Assembly (NCBI RefSeq): GCF_000224145.3
Contig: NC_020168.2
Location: 1,871,171 to 1,935,170 of the forward strand
Source of the DNA: Ciona intestinalis
Lineage: Eukaryota; Chordata; Ascidiacea; Phlebobranchia; Cionidae
Direction: 5' to 3'
DNA length: 64,000 nucleotides
Notes under the pieces: model-generated
What the model was told of the DNA's origin: nothing
The model's database searches: none
Seen by the model: only the letters and a program-made list of their open reading frames with translations
Translations under genes and position numbers: made by a program
Shown: piece after piece, positions 28,381 through 42,500 of the stretch
How the letters are laid out: every line of letters begins with the position of its first letter
Position numbering within the stretch: position 1 is the stretch's first letter

Positions 28381-30546
28381 AGAATTTACATTTTTTAAAA
28401 TTTCTTTACGTTAAATGTAACATATATATTGGCAAATGTTTAAATTATATCTTTAATTGATTAAATCAGGAATCGAACTGTATTTTCTAAAAGCATGACT
28501 GATGCGCATTTATAACACCATTTATTTTATTTTTAAACGTGTCGCAAGTAAGGCTTGCTTGTAAATCATGAAACGGCAAAGTGCAATTGCTTCTCGTAAT
28601 TATAATCGATGATTGACAGAAGATATTAAATATGTGACCCCGCCCATATACCTTCGCCGGGTGTTAATGTGGTTTCTATGTCATATGGAATGTTTGAACA
28701 AGATCTAAGCAAGCAGACAAACAACGCGATATTGTACGAAGCATTATGACCATGTAGACCTACAGCAGTAATTGTTCGTTCGTAAATCATACTCCGGGTT
28801 ATTTTAAAAGTGCGCGCTGGGTTCCGTTTCAAACAGAATCAATGACACCGTTGAGTTGGTCGTGTGGAGGGTTGGACGGGTCGGGCGCCAGCGGCGGACA
28901 CGCGCGACTTTTCCCTGCATTGTTTACTAACTCCATCAATGGGCCCGGGCACGAATAAACAATGTTAATTATTCCACAACAATAGGCAACGTATTTGCAA
29001 GGATGTTCGGCATCGGAGTCGTGTGCTCATTTTTACCACCAGTCAAACTTTTACATCAAAGCAATATCATATTCTGAAACGTGAGAACGCACAGTCCATT
29101 ATGGGTAAATATCGATGTATTTCCTTTTGTCACATGACGTAACGTTTCAGTGTATATCCCCTTGATGTATTGTGTACTCAAGTAATCTTATACTTCCGTC
29201 CCAACAAGGTGGGCAAACCGATTAATCACTTGTTTTCACTTACAAAACACAAATACTCCGTCGTGTTATTTGTGACGTAATCACTTTTGTGTTTGGTGAA
29301 CAAATTAAAATAAATGGAGGTATCCGCTTGGTAGCAGCAAAGCTGAATCAAACTTTTCCAAGTTTTCAAAGAAGATATGATGGTGAACGTTCATTGTAAT
29401 GCTAAAATACAATTTCTTATGTAAATAATTTAAGGGAATTTGTTGCTCGTGGCGGCACGTATAATGTGGCTTGACACCGGAAACTTCATACATAAATAAC
29501 TTGGTTTCTGTATGGGTAAGGTCCGTGAGGACCTGGGATTTAGGCCAGATTTGCCACATTACCCCAGTCCAACTTGGTTTAGGAAGCAGGAGTCTTGTAC
29601 TTGCGACGTTCATTCCACTTCGGCGAACAAGCTTTATTGTAAAGCTGCCTTTTTCTTTCACTACACGACGAGACTGCGCAGTAAAAACATAAGATCGTTC
29701 CATGTGTGAATCGAATAGAGAAGAGACCGACTGTGGAAAGCACTTTGTGTGAGGCGTAGGAAAGCTTCGTGTGGTTCCGTATACTTATGTGAGAGATAGA
29801 ACACCAATACTAGTTATTGAGAGATATGATACGCAATTTGCCTTTGACTGCATCGCCATACCAATATTTTATCGATTTTATAATCTGTTAAAATTATGAA
29901 TTAATTTAACAGTTATATAATTCTGTGTCCGTGTGTGGTCACTGAAATCCTTTCTCTGCTCTGCGTGGGGGTGTGATAATACTCGATATGTTTGCTTGAT
30001 AATGTGTACGTACAGAGAAAATGTTTGCAGTCGCTTGGGTTCTTTCGGAAAAGAGAGGGGAGCAAAATGGAATGATTTGACGCAGGCAGTTTCAGTCTTA
30101 ACCCGCAGTTATACAATTCAATGTGATTAATATGAGAGAAGGAATGGTATCATTGCTATGCGCCGATCAATGGTGCACATATACTTGTATTATGGACGAA
30201 TGCATTTAAACTATAATCTTTACGAGTAACATCGATCTTAGGGTACAGGGTAGAGAGAGAGACGTAGAACATCTGAACAGATCGCCTTTGTAGCGATTTT
30301 GTTACAGCAGTGCACCGGCGAAGAGATTACGTCATAGGAGAGAGGTTTCTCAAGAGCGCAATACATTACCCTGGGTTAGTTTGTGTGATTGCTTTTATAT
30401 TTTACACGAGAACGATCAAGTGGAGTCTCAACGCGATTGACAATAAATTAAGTGCGGAGACACTATTGTTTATGTGCACACTGTCAGAATATATCGTGTA
30501 ACAAACGAACTCAGCCGTGAATCGGATTCTCATTTCCCGCAGAGCG
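28381..30546. other. intergenic, upstream of the ADAMTS gene
   Basis: No recognised gene. A minus-strand ORF of 132 codons starting with ATG (29703 down to 29305) lies here. It resembles no family I know and is probably chance. A GC-rich patch near 28855-28955 stands out from the AT-rich surroundings. The region must include the ADAMTS promoter and 5' untranslated region, which I could not delimit. Confidence 0.4.
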
Positions 30547-33500
30547 ATGTCACAACTACTCGATCTCATGTGGAGAAGAAAATGCGTAAGCAACAATGGA
30601 GTTTTAAAGACTAATTGCTTGATCGATGGAATTCTGATTGCTTCAATACTATTATGCGTACAGGTGAATTATACATTGGCATATATTCTAATTTTTGACA
30701 TGTGAATTACAGCTGTGTGTTTTTAACACAACACGAATGTGGGGCATGGATAATATTAAGTCGTTTGAAATTGTTCCTCACACCTGTTAGAATAGTACGG
30801 AAATGGGGGTTGCTTTATAAACTGTTGTAAACGTCCGATTCACTTCGATCCACGCTAACGTAAATGTGTCTGCTACCCTGTCAATTATTGACCGGGAAAC
30901 GCTGAGCTGGAAAAAGTAAACACGCGAGCTGGTCATATTTTCTGCCGTTGTAAATGACTGCTATTGTATTCATGGTTGTACAACATCGATTCCGAATGAA
31001 CGACTACGAAATTACTACCTTTGAAACAGATATCTAACATCCCGTGGTCACACAATCGAGTATTGTGTATACGATCTTCACGTATCTATGCATTAAGTAA
31101 AATGAAAAACTTCAAGGTGGTTTATATGAAACCAGAAGCGTAGTATCTTGCCGGTGGCTGCTTCGGTTAGACCGCTTGTCTGATTTTACTCAAGCGTGCC
31201 ATTATTACTCATGCATAACACACATGTAAGCAAGTTAGTTATTACAATCATCACATTACTTTTTAAAAGTGTTACCCATTTTTACCAGCACAATGGTGAT
31301 ACAAATTTACCTCGGTATTGAAACATTCAGTAGTTTGGCGTTAAACGATTTCCTTGATGCTAACATTTTAGAAAGTCAAACCTTGACGAAATATCTAAAA
31401 CATAAAGTTTACATTCGACTAAAAGGGAATTCCCCGTGATCCTCGCTCTAGTTGATTCTTAAGCACACTTAAGTCACGTGATACACAATGCTAATCTTGT
31501 TTTACAAACAGCGTGTTCAAATTATAAACTCCAGTTGCCTTTATTTGGATTAGAAATCGGAATGTTATCAAATGTATTATACATTCGTAAGATTCCCACA
31601 CCGCAATCGTGATGTAATCGATATTTTGGAATTCAAAGCCATAATAAATAAGTTGTTGTTCGTTTCGAAAACTGATATATTAATATACTCGTGCAACATT
31701 TAATATCAAGGCGGTGGCAATGTGTTTCACTTTGTATTTCGTTCATACTTCACCGCAGACACACTCATAGACAAGTTGCAAGTTGGTCGTATTCCCAGTC
31801 GGCATGTGGTTACCATCACCCGACGATAGTCAATCACGTTTCCTTTAATACGCCTCCACAATCGCTAAGTAATGTATCAAAGCCGCAAACCGGTAATAAC
31901 TTAGTCCACAAAAACAGCCCATGGTGAAATTTTAACATGGCTGCTTTTTGGACATAGTTGTGTGATGTTTTCTAACTGCAATCTACATCAACAGGGGGCA
32001 GAAACAGCGAGAGAGATCTGGCCAGGTCATTACACCGACGCCCACCGTGAAGTACATAAAGTGCTAAGACAGACGACACACGCTTATTTGGAAGGTGAGC
32101 AGTTCCCTCTCATGAGGGTTATCTAAGTGTAAGACTCAATGTTTAAACTGCTTGTCCAACGCAGCTATAATCTAATGTTTTATTCACTAAGACGTGACGA
32201 AGTCTAGACTCCAGACATTACAGCGATCGTATGCACCAAGAATACTTGGCGACAAAAGCTATTTTTAGAATACATGACTGCGGTATTCCCAGCAAAAATT
32301 AAACACTGCGCCCTTTTTTCTTCGTTTTGTGGTAATATCCCTTAAAATAAATCTAAACCATAAATGCTTTTCTCCTTCGTTTTTTTTCCTATTTCAAATT
32401 ACATTTAAAACAAGAATGTAAAGTCATGCTCTCGGGTGAAAAAAACATTAATGATCACTTCAGGTAACTGTCTTTAAAATTGAATTTATTGGTCTCATAA
32501 TAATGTTATCGCATTCATTCATTATTTGGCACGGATGACTATACCAGCGCGGCCTATATCAGTCGACGCATTACTTTCCAAGAGCGCCTGGAGTTTAAAT
32601 GCTCCAATTGCGTTGGTTTAGTCAAGTACTCGGGAATCGTATTGTTTGTTTGTTCGGTTCTACTATAAACTATGATCGTGCGATTTTGCATCGAAGGAGA
32701 ACAGCAGCGGCTGCTCGAAATCCGTATGTACGTTAATTAATACACACGATACCTGTGTATTCCCGGACAACCATTCTTCTTATATTATAACACCCAGGTA
32801 TAGTAGTATAGTAGAATGGGGGAAGTTGGAACACATTTTAACTCTATTTTCTCGTTCCATGTGGTAGTAAACAAAGAACATTCAAAGAATAATAAAACTA
32901 TGTGCTCAAGACTCTAATAGACCGTTATTAATTGTTCAAAACACGATCAGGATATTCGGATATTATGCGCCAAAGGTGTCCCATCTTCCCCCATCCCACT
33001 ATAATATATTTGGTATAATTTTAACAAGAGCGAATATGTGTCATGGTAGTCTTGTATACATAGGAATGCGCAATGTTGGGAGTTCTGTGTTTCGATAATA
33101 ACTTAATTTTTGTTTTGGCGTTATTAGTTTTAACAAATTTTCTGACACCAGACACCAGCCATGTAAAGTTACTGGTATTATCGCACCAACATTTGTTTCT
33201 AAGACGCGTTCACGCAGGTGTTATATTGTGACGTCATGATTTCTAAGTGTGCTGTCACAATGTGACAGAGTGAAATACGATATTAAAATATGTTTGTATG
33301 GACTGTGACACACCTGTGCAAAGATTTTGTCCTCGATTTTTCCATCATGATTTAAATCGGCGTAAACTATTTTGTTTCCCATTTCATAACTTGTCTGCTG
33401 AAGTTAAATATATACGCTCAATGCATCATTACTAGCAGAATGCACACATATTCGTGTGTTTATCATGAATAATGTAATCGACGAAATGATTTAATCAAAT

Positions 33501-36500
33501 GTCGTCGAGACTTAACTACGGAAGTGGGGAATCTAATTATTATTCTTAAAGTTCAATACGTTGTAGCTGTGCGTGTCAAACCTCAATAAGTTGTTCTGCT
33601 CTTTTTGTAAACTATACCCTTGGTTTATACATGTAATTAAATAATACACTTGGTGCGCCGATTTGACATGAAAGAATATTAAACTATATCTCCTTTCCAC
33701 CAGATATTAATTTACACCTTGAGTGATGTTATTAAACTTACAAAAATACAAACGTAATAAGAATAATGAATAAACAACATGACAGACACCAGGTTTTAGT
33801 GAATGGAAATCCGACCGAATTTGTTTGCTTAACAAATCGCTCTTGTTCTTGAATAAGTTGTTTGCGGAAGTCACTTTGTGAGACAACAATACCGACAATG
33901 AGGCAACAGGAGCAGTTTGAATGATATCTTGATCTGAAAATAATTTTATTCAAACATTTTCGTTGTACCAATGGCTAAAGTAATTTCCTCTTTTAACTCT
34001 ACGTTGTTTCTATTGTACCTTCCATACATAGTGCTGGTGGATATGTTTGTCCAGTGTATTTGTATAAGAACGTCTTAAGCTTGCGCATTGTGTGGGATAT
34101 ATTCCCGTAAATAATTGTATAATATCCGGATATATCTTGCCCACTCTCATGTGTGGAGTATGCGACGATCACCCAACGTATTTATATTTTCTTCATAGAA
34201 ACGAATACCCTTCAATATTTTATATATCATTACAGATTTTCAAGTCGTCGTACCGTTCAGAACCGATTCCACGTATAACCATCTAACCAACCACCTTCCA
34301 CATAAACGTATCCGACGAGATTCTGATGACGTCAGACGTGACGTTAGTAGTGCGGCAGGAGACGAATTGCATTACGTCATACCAGGGTACGGTGAACGCT
34401 TTGAGTTGCGTTTGTTACCGAACAATGCACTGCTCGCTCCTACCTTCTCCGTGAAGAGAATAAAGAGAGAAGCAGAGGAGACCGAGGAAAATATTGAACA
34501 ATGGGGATGTCATTATCATGGTAGGATGACGTCACACGGGAAAAGACGGGTCGCAATGAGCACGTGTGAGGGATTGGTAAGTGGCGATCTCACGATAAAG
34601 TTAAATTGTTAATTTACGAATAAACACAATAAAGTTGTAGGCGGCACGCGTCATTCAATTCGGCATTGCGTGTGGCAGACCTACAATGACTGAACGAATC
34701 CAATTTAACCTAAGCGCTGTTTATTGTTGGCCACGTACAATTTTAAATGGTCTAATATTACAGTTCTTCAAATGATAATACCCTAATGCGCATTAGAGAA
34801 TTTTTTAGTGACGTATAGAACAAAAGGCTTTCAAAAGATATGGCCAGTTATTACGACGTAGTGGTTTTGTAATTCCAGTTCATTCGATTGGTTTATCGAT
34901 ATTCGACATTTGGTCGATTTGTAAAGAGACGCTATGGTGCATACTATTTACATCGGCCACCATTCATTTGTGGTGTTTTTACCTTATTGTGACGCTATAG
35001 AGTGTATAGAGGATCATCGGTTTCCGAAGATCAAAGAGCGGCAGTGCTGGTCGGATTAACTTCACAATGCCCTGATTGTTGGGTTAAGTATTGAATAGCC
35101 AATAAGAAAGCAGGATTTAGCACGATTATTAAGCGAAGGTTCAGCGCAACCAGCTTTTATTATTACTCAGATCTATAGAACAAACTTATATTGAATGCTG
35201 TACCAAATATCGAACCGACGTAAATTATGAATGTATATATTATTAGGTAACAATTTATGCGTACGTATTGGATCACACCTGATGCAAAACTAACACACAC
35301 TAGCTACATTCGAAGTGTCATAATTCGATGTTTCCTGTCAGATTTAACCCAATAATAGGTTGCGGTGTTATCGCTTCCGTTCGAATGTCTACTCTAGCGC
35401 AAATACTGCGTGTATCGTGTTCTGACAACCTGTCCGAAACAGCAATTTGCATAACTCTCTCTCGGATACTTGAAGGCAATTTTCCGATTTACAACACATT
35501 ATATTTCAATCTACTGTGTGGCTAGTCTGAATGAAACACTGTCGGTCATAATATAACCACAAACGGTTTTCAACATTAAAATTTAAAAAATCAATTCCCA
35601 GAATTCTGTTTCACGGATCTTTACAATATGACGTAATGCCAGTCACGTCGATTACGTCATACCGGGTAGAGTTCGGTCGTTGAATGAAAGAATTGAACCG
35701 CTTGGTTGGTTGCGTTTGGTGGCCCTTTACGATGCGGAAACATTTAATTGCCGAGTTGTCAACGAGTCAAAATAGTAACAATAAAAGGTTTTGGTAGGAA
35801 GCAATGCCGAGTATTACACATTAAGTAGTGTGTGAAACGCAACAATTCACATACCATGACACATGTCGAGACTATTTCCAATTAAAGTGAACCACTGTAT
35901 TAATAAAATGAAACTCTATATATCTTGTTTGTGTTGAGAAAAAATTACGGGCGTGTTTAATGACACTTTCCTCTCAAATTATGCCAAGTGTGCTTGTTCA
36001 TAGATATTCCCCAAAGATGCCGAGATATTTCGCTTACATCATACATGCAGTTGTCGTACAATGTACACCTCATATAATATGCTAGTCATTTTTGTGATTC
36101 ATAAATTATTCGAAAGAACTTTGAAGTAAATTGCTGCCGGGGTGGTTAGCTCGAATAAGAAGTAACGAGCATCGGGGGGTCTTTCCCCCCCTTTTCCCCC
36201 CCCTGCCCTAATTGTTGATGTAAGCGTGTATGATCTTTCCGTGTGTTTTCCTTGTACGTAGTGTGGTAAGCATTCTGTGTTATATCGTCTTAAGCTGCAT
36301 ACTCATTATTAACCGGGGACATGTCCTAGCCGCTGGGGGTTAATCCGTGTATTTGATTTTGTTTGTGTTGATAACACGACGTATGAGACCACATACTCGG
36401 TCTGCTTTGTTTTGTATTGCGCTGTGGCTTTGGCACGGATAAAGATAAAGGGATCCCACCTACTGTGACGTCAATAACTAACTACTGTGAAGTTTCGGGT

Positions 36501-39500
36501 TATATTTCCTGTTATTTCAGCAACGAAAAACTGGTGTTAAATAAAAAAGAGTAACAGGAATGAAAACGGGCGTAGAATAAAAAAGTAAATGTTTTGCAGA
36601 CAGGACTGCTTCGAACTTCCGAGGATGATTTTCTTGTTGAGCCTCTTCCGCATCACATCAACCACACGTTTCCTGATCGTCAACATCCGCACATCATCTA
36701 TAAACGACGACATTTATACAAACACCGACTACATTACTGCGGAAAGAAAAAGCGATGTAAGTGTAGCATAATGTAGTACTGCGCGGTAAAATAGGCTGTC
36801 GTTAGCACCTAAATCTCATATTTCCTGATTGTGGTTTAAACAACTAACAATTTATTTTTAGAGGCGTGAGAATGCGGTCATTTAATTTTTGTAAATATTT
36901 TTTATCACCAAATGGAACGAGAAAAAAAAGAATAAAGAATGTCGTATCGTACCCACCCTGCTATACACATAATACAGTATAAGAAGCGTTATATGTTTAC
37001 TGGTATCGTAAGTATGGAGAATTAAAATGGATTGGGCACATTGAATAATTACGAGGAAGGATACGTCGATGGTTAATTGTAATTACGACTCTTGCTAGGT
37101 GAAATTACATCACATAAGGTGTGTCGGTATCGTTTTATTGCTGCACGTACAAGTAATACTCACGTATATAGGACTAATTAATAAGTATCTCTTTGTAATT
37201 AAAAGTATCTCTCTTAGCCGAATGACCACGATCCTATTCTCACGGCTTATCAATTAAAGCAACGTGACTGTCGTTTGAAATGGTTTCAACCCTGCGAATT
37301 ACGTCACATGTACATTGTAAATTGCTAGCCACATATGACCATTATTGTGTCTGAAACGGTGTTTTTGTAAGTTATTAACTACCGCAAGTTGCATTTGGTG
37401 GCAGGTTAGCTTAAGCTTCAACAATCTGACCTAATATTGAACCAGTTTATCTCACGGTTATCTAATCACAGACACCATTGTGACGTTTCGTTTTAACATT
37501 GTTTGAGTTGCGCTTGCTGCCTACGGACATCACGATGTCTCTTCTCTTTTATCTGGATGACATTTGCAGAATTAGCGCAATAATTGTCGTGTTGATTGGC
37601 AGTAGGCCTACATATTGTATAGTTAACTGGTAAACATTAGTTGCATATTAGCTTCGTGTCTAGGTATTATGCATTATTATTTTTAAAAGCGTTTTGTTGA
37701 CGGTAGGAAACAAAGCGATTTACCGTTAGGAATGAAGTGACGTTAATAAGAAAGTAAGTTTATTTTAAAAATCGTTTCATCTTTAGGCATACCAGACTAT
37801 ATATCGATAATGGATAAGACCTTATCCATTATGTTCTTGCAATGATTCCTAATGCTTAGACCACAGTGGATTACTATCAAAGACTGCTGTGACGTAATGT
37901 AGGAATAATTTAGGAGCGAGTCGCAGATAAACTAATATTTTGATTCATTCACGTATGGGTAACGACATATACCCCATATTTTGTAATCTACCTTACAACT
38001 GCAACATATGTATTCTACTGAATTGTTTTTGACAGTGATAGGTGCTTTGAAATGTTGTTCATAAATGTTACAACTTCCTTTCGCAAATGCCATGTAACCT
38101 GTCAGCTAGCAGACTTTTCGGTTGCGGCGCCAAGTTGTCACCGGATGTTTAAAATTCGAAGAAAACAAAGGAACCGTTTTAATTCAAGACCAACTAAGAG
38201 GTTATAAGATTTTAGAATGTGGTCTTCAATAAAAACCTCTAAAGGTACTTAGCTTGGAAACTCAGTGAGCCAATTCTATAGGTTTCAAGTACACATGAGA
38301 GGCCACATTAAGGTTTTTGTAACTTTGACATCTTGATCGATTACGTCATGATTTAGTTCCTTTGAAAACGAGACAACATTTTGCGTCGCGTTCGTTTTTT
38401 GCTTTGATTATTTTGCACGTCACGTTAACAGCTATTCGAACCGAACATTATCGGTTATTGTCTATGAACATATTTTCACTCTTTCTTACTCCCGAACTAG
38501 ACACATATAAGGACCAACGTGAAGTTTTATCGCAGATCGTCCTCCGAAACGTCACTAGAGTCCATTGTTACGCCGTGAAGGGTTATATAAACGTCTCCCT
38601 TGGCAACGAGCGCTGTGTGCTCTGTAAAAGAATATTGGATTATTTGAATGAGTCTGAATATTGCCCGAAATCATTATCGGCGCTATTTCGGTGCTATATA
38701 AACGTATCGGTCGGCACGATGAAGGTTCGTCCTGTATTAACGTGCTATGTCAACAGTGAACGTTGGAAGTCACCTGTCTTAGATAAACCGCGTCTTTTTC
38801 CGGTTATATTTAAACGGGTAAGTGAGAATACTATAAAGTTGGGAAGTCCACGTGATTATATTTCCCATCAACTCACCACGAACCTGGTTTACTTGAGCAA
38901 ATATCGTGATAGAAAAGATTTCATTTTTTTGTGTTCAATTCTGTGTGTGTGTGTGTGTGAAAAGCCGACCAGCAAACAACTCGCATTAAATTTAATCGTG
39001 GACAATATCAGAACATTTAAATATTGCAATTGTCTTTACTAGGAAACCCGGACTAAACACAATCGTTTCAAGCTCCGTTTTTATTGCAGATCCAGTGACA
39101 ATACCCGATACCGAAAACCATCAAATCATCAAACTCTTATCTAATGGTGAGATTGAGCTTGAATCTGATGAGCAGACCCCCGTGACCGGTGGCCACCGCA
39201 GAAAAAGATCGTCGGGTGACTTTAATGACGTCAGTAATCGCGTTAATGCTACCCGACCAACGGCGAAGAACGTGGAAACATTGGTTGTGGCAGATGCGCA
39301 AATGATACGGAATCATGAGCGTGATCATCGGGATATCACAACTTATATACTCACGGTCATGAACATGGTGAGTAACAAATATATTGAATGTACGTTTAAT
39401 ATTGCATTAGGTCAAACCAGGAAACAGCGAAATTGTTTTCAACATGGTTGAAACGAGACCACCCTTGACGACATTGTTACGTTACAAATAGTCACGTCAT

Positions 39501-42500
39501 ATCTAATAATAGAGTTTCACTGAAAAGATTCATTACGCTAAAGGGTGTGTTTCCGCCGTGACGATTCAAACCCACTATTCTTTGAATCAGTTTCTGAATT
39601 CAAAGACTCACTGTGTCGTTTATTACGTTACAAACCTTCTAGGTTAAAAATCTACCTTAAAATTATTGTTTATTCACAGCGATACATTTCTGTAATTACC
39701 GACACGATAAATAATATAATGTCTTACACGTACTAATCTGCTTCATGTAATCGGTGTCATTGCGTTTCATAAATAATAACATTACTAAGTGGCTACGTAA
39801 ATGTATTTTTATATATATATCAGAGAAATATTGGAATATATAATATAATATTTTTCCTTGTTCGACACGTGCGGCGGATCTCGCTCGATTTGCTGCAACT
39901 CGACCATTGCCGACTTTCAACCCGCTTAACAATAGATCGCTGTCACCTCACAAAGGTCATTGTCAGTTTTGTCTCCCGTTACCAAAAGAAGTAACCGCGT
40001 TAAAAGTGTTCCGTTGTTGTGATTAGTTCTCAATAATACCTCCCCTTTCATAGCATCTGTGTTACAATAACCACATAAAATATAAAATAAAAACATAACA
40101 ACACGGAGAGAGTTGATGTGTATTCAACACCGTAAACTTTAATATTGTTTTTTAGGTTTCTGGTTTATTTTCGGATAGATCAATGGATGGGACGATCAAC
40201 GTAGTATTAGTCGGTATAATGTTGCTAGAAGATAACGGGGTAAGTTGCAATATTTGGTTCAGTTATGACGTTTGTGAATGACTGGCCATATAAGTATTCG
40301 AATAAAACTTGCATGTCCAAAGGCTTATCATGTATCGGATGGCGGCAAATCCCACAGGAATTCAATTCAAGTCAAAATATGTCTCCCCATTTTGTTAGTG
40401 ATACTATACTTAAATGTGACATTAATTTGAACCTGCAACGTTCGCCATAATAGGTGTTCAACAATCAGCTAATAATAAATCAACATTACGTTAACCGACT
40501 CTTCTCATTACCGGTTACGCACGTTTAGATCTATATTTAATGATTGAGTGCAAATAATGTTGACAAACTATTTGAAAGCCGGCTGAGAGCACTTAACTTT
40601 GTGTTTGTTAATTATTTATGATGTTTATTCGAGGTGAATATGTATCAATACTTCACTTTATTGGCTCAAGCCAAATGCTTAATTGTGCACCAGAATTTCT
40701 TTTTCTGATATAATCGTCAGGAATTCATACAATTTCACCTTTATGCAACAGCGTTTCATTGATTTCACCTTTCGGTGCAAACAATCACTTTATTTCAGGC
40801 TCTACATCTCGATCATAAAGCAGACGAAGCATTATCGAGTTTCTGTCATTGGCAAGCAAATTTGAATAACACGAATGGAGGAAAGCCCGATCACTCAATT
40901 CTGTTAACTGGTATCGATATATGCGTGGATAAGAATAAACCATGTGAAACATTAGGTAAGTTGTGAGTACAATAAATTGTAAAAATGTTTAAATTTGCTT
41001 GATTTTATTTCTGTAGTCCTATAAGTGTTAGCATGACATGGAACAGCAGGGTGTCCCAACGAGTATGCATTCCAACATTCCATTAAGGAAATTCCAAAAA
41101 CAAAGGAAACCAGTTTGGATGTATAACGATCGACCATGGCGCTTGGCAGGGGGCCTCTTGACTGTCTACTGACTCGTGGTAGAGTTATGAACATATTAAA
41201 TAACATGGCTCGATCAAACATTAAGACTCCTTCACTTTACTTGCTGCGTTGAATGACTTGGTTGTGCAGTTCACAACACTGCATAGTTTAGTTATATCGG
41301 GTTGTTGTAAATCCGATGGGCAATTTTACGAAATTTCTTTTTGATAAATGTTGCATTTCGTTTGCTTAAGCTTTACTACGCTCGCAGGGTTGGCGCAAAT
41401 AGGAGGAATGTGCAGTGAACGCAATAGTTGTACCATCAATGAAGATATGGGGCTTGGGTTAGCGTTCACTGTGGCACACGAATCTGGGCACAGGTAATTG
41501 TTAACTTATTTTAGTGTTCCAGGCGTAAAGAGAAATTGCCATCGCCGACTTTGTTTTTTCACGTTGCATCGTCGCTTGGGCTTAACTGCTTTAATCTATT
41601 GTCATCATATTCAGCGTAACCATAGGAAGGGGTGGGGCAAGTATGAAACCCCATTTCCCGTTCTTTCGGGATCGACCGTAACATACGGGAAGTGTAATGG
41701 GCTTGGTTTGGTACGACATCGATAGGTGAAACTGACAACTTGTTACGGGACATTAAACGGTTAGAGCCACTTCAGCGGTTCCAATGACTCGTTGATAACG
41801 TCCCAGTATTATATATTGGAATGTATGTTGTGACGCAGTTGATATACCTCGTATAAACAACAACCATATAACTGTATGAACTCCATAAAACTTGCCTTCT
41901 GTTCTTTCATTTATTTAGTATTTGTGTAACAGCTAAGTATAATTCTACAATCATTACGTCGTAGTTAGGCTTCATAAAACTGATATACTGTGATAATATT
42001 GTGTTGCTTTAACTTTTGTTCCATTCGATCGTGACCCGTGATTGGCTGACAAAGCTCTGAATTATCTGGGAATGTTAGTTTGTAACACAAATCATTGCTG
42101 AAAAGATACTGACGATTTTCATGTTTATAGTTTTGGAATGAAACATGACGGAGAGGGAAACTTGTGTAGCAAACGTGATGGTCACATAATGTCACCGACC
42201 CTGAATGGACTCAATGGTGTATTCACGTGGTCTACTTGTAGTCGAAATGCCATCGGAGACTTTCTGCAGTAAGCTTACACAGTTACTTCTACGTGTAGTT
42301 TATAATGGCTATAACTTAAAATGGCAAGAAGCAATCTTTAAACTTTCCAATAGTGTATTCATTGTGCTCGTCCAAGAGTCCAGACACACACGGAAACATC
42401 AAATGCGGATATTTCCGTTTAATGGTTTCTATTTTAAGCTTGAAAATATAAATATCTTCAATTGTTAATATTGTTCTATAATTATCTTCCAACCGGGTGC

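Noticed and set aside
29305..29703. Minus-strand ORF of 132 codons with an ATG
   Set aside because: No similarity recognised, competing ORFs on the other strand, and no splice or promoter evidence; kept only as a note under the intergenic region.
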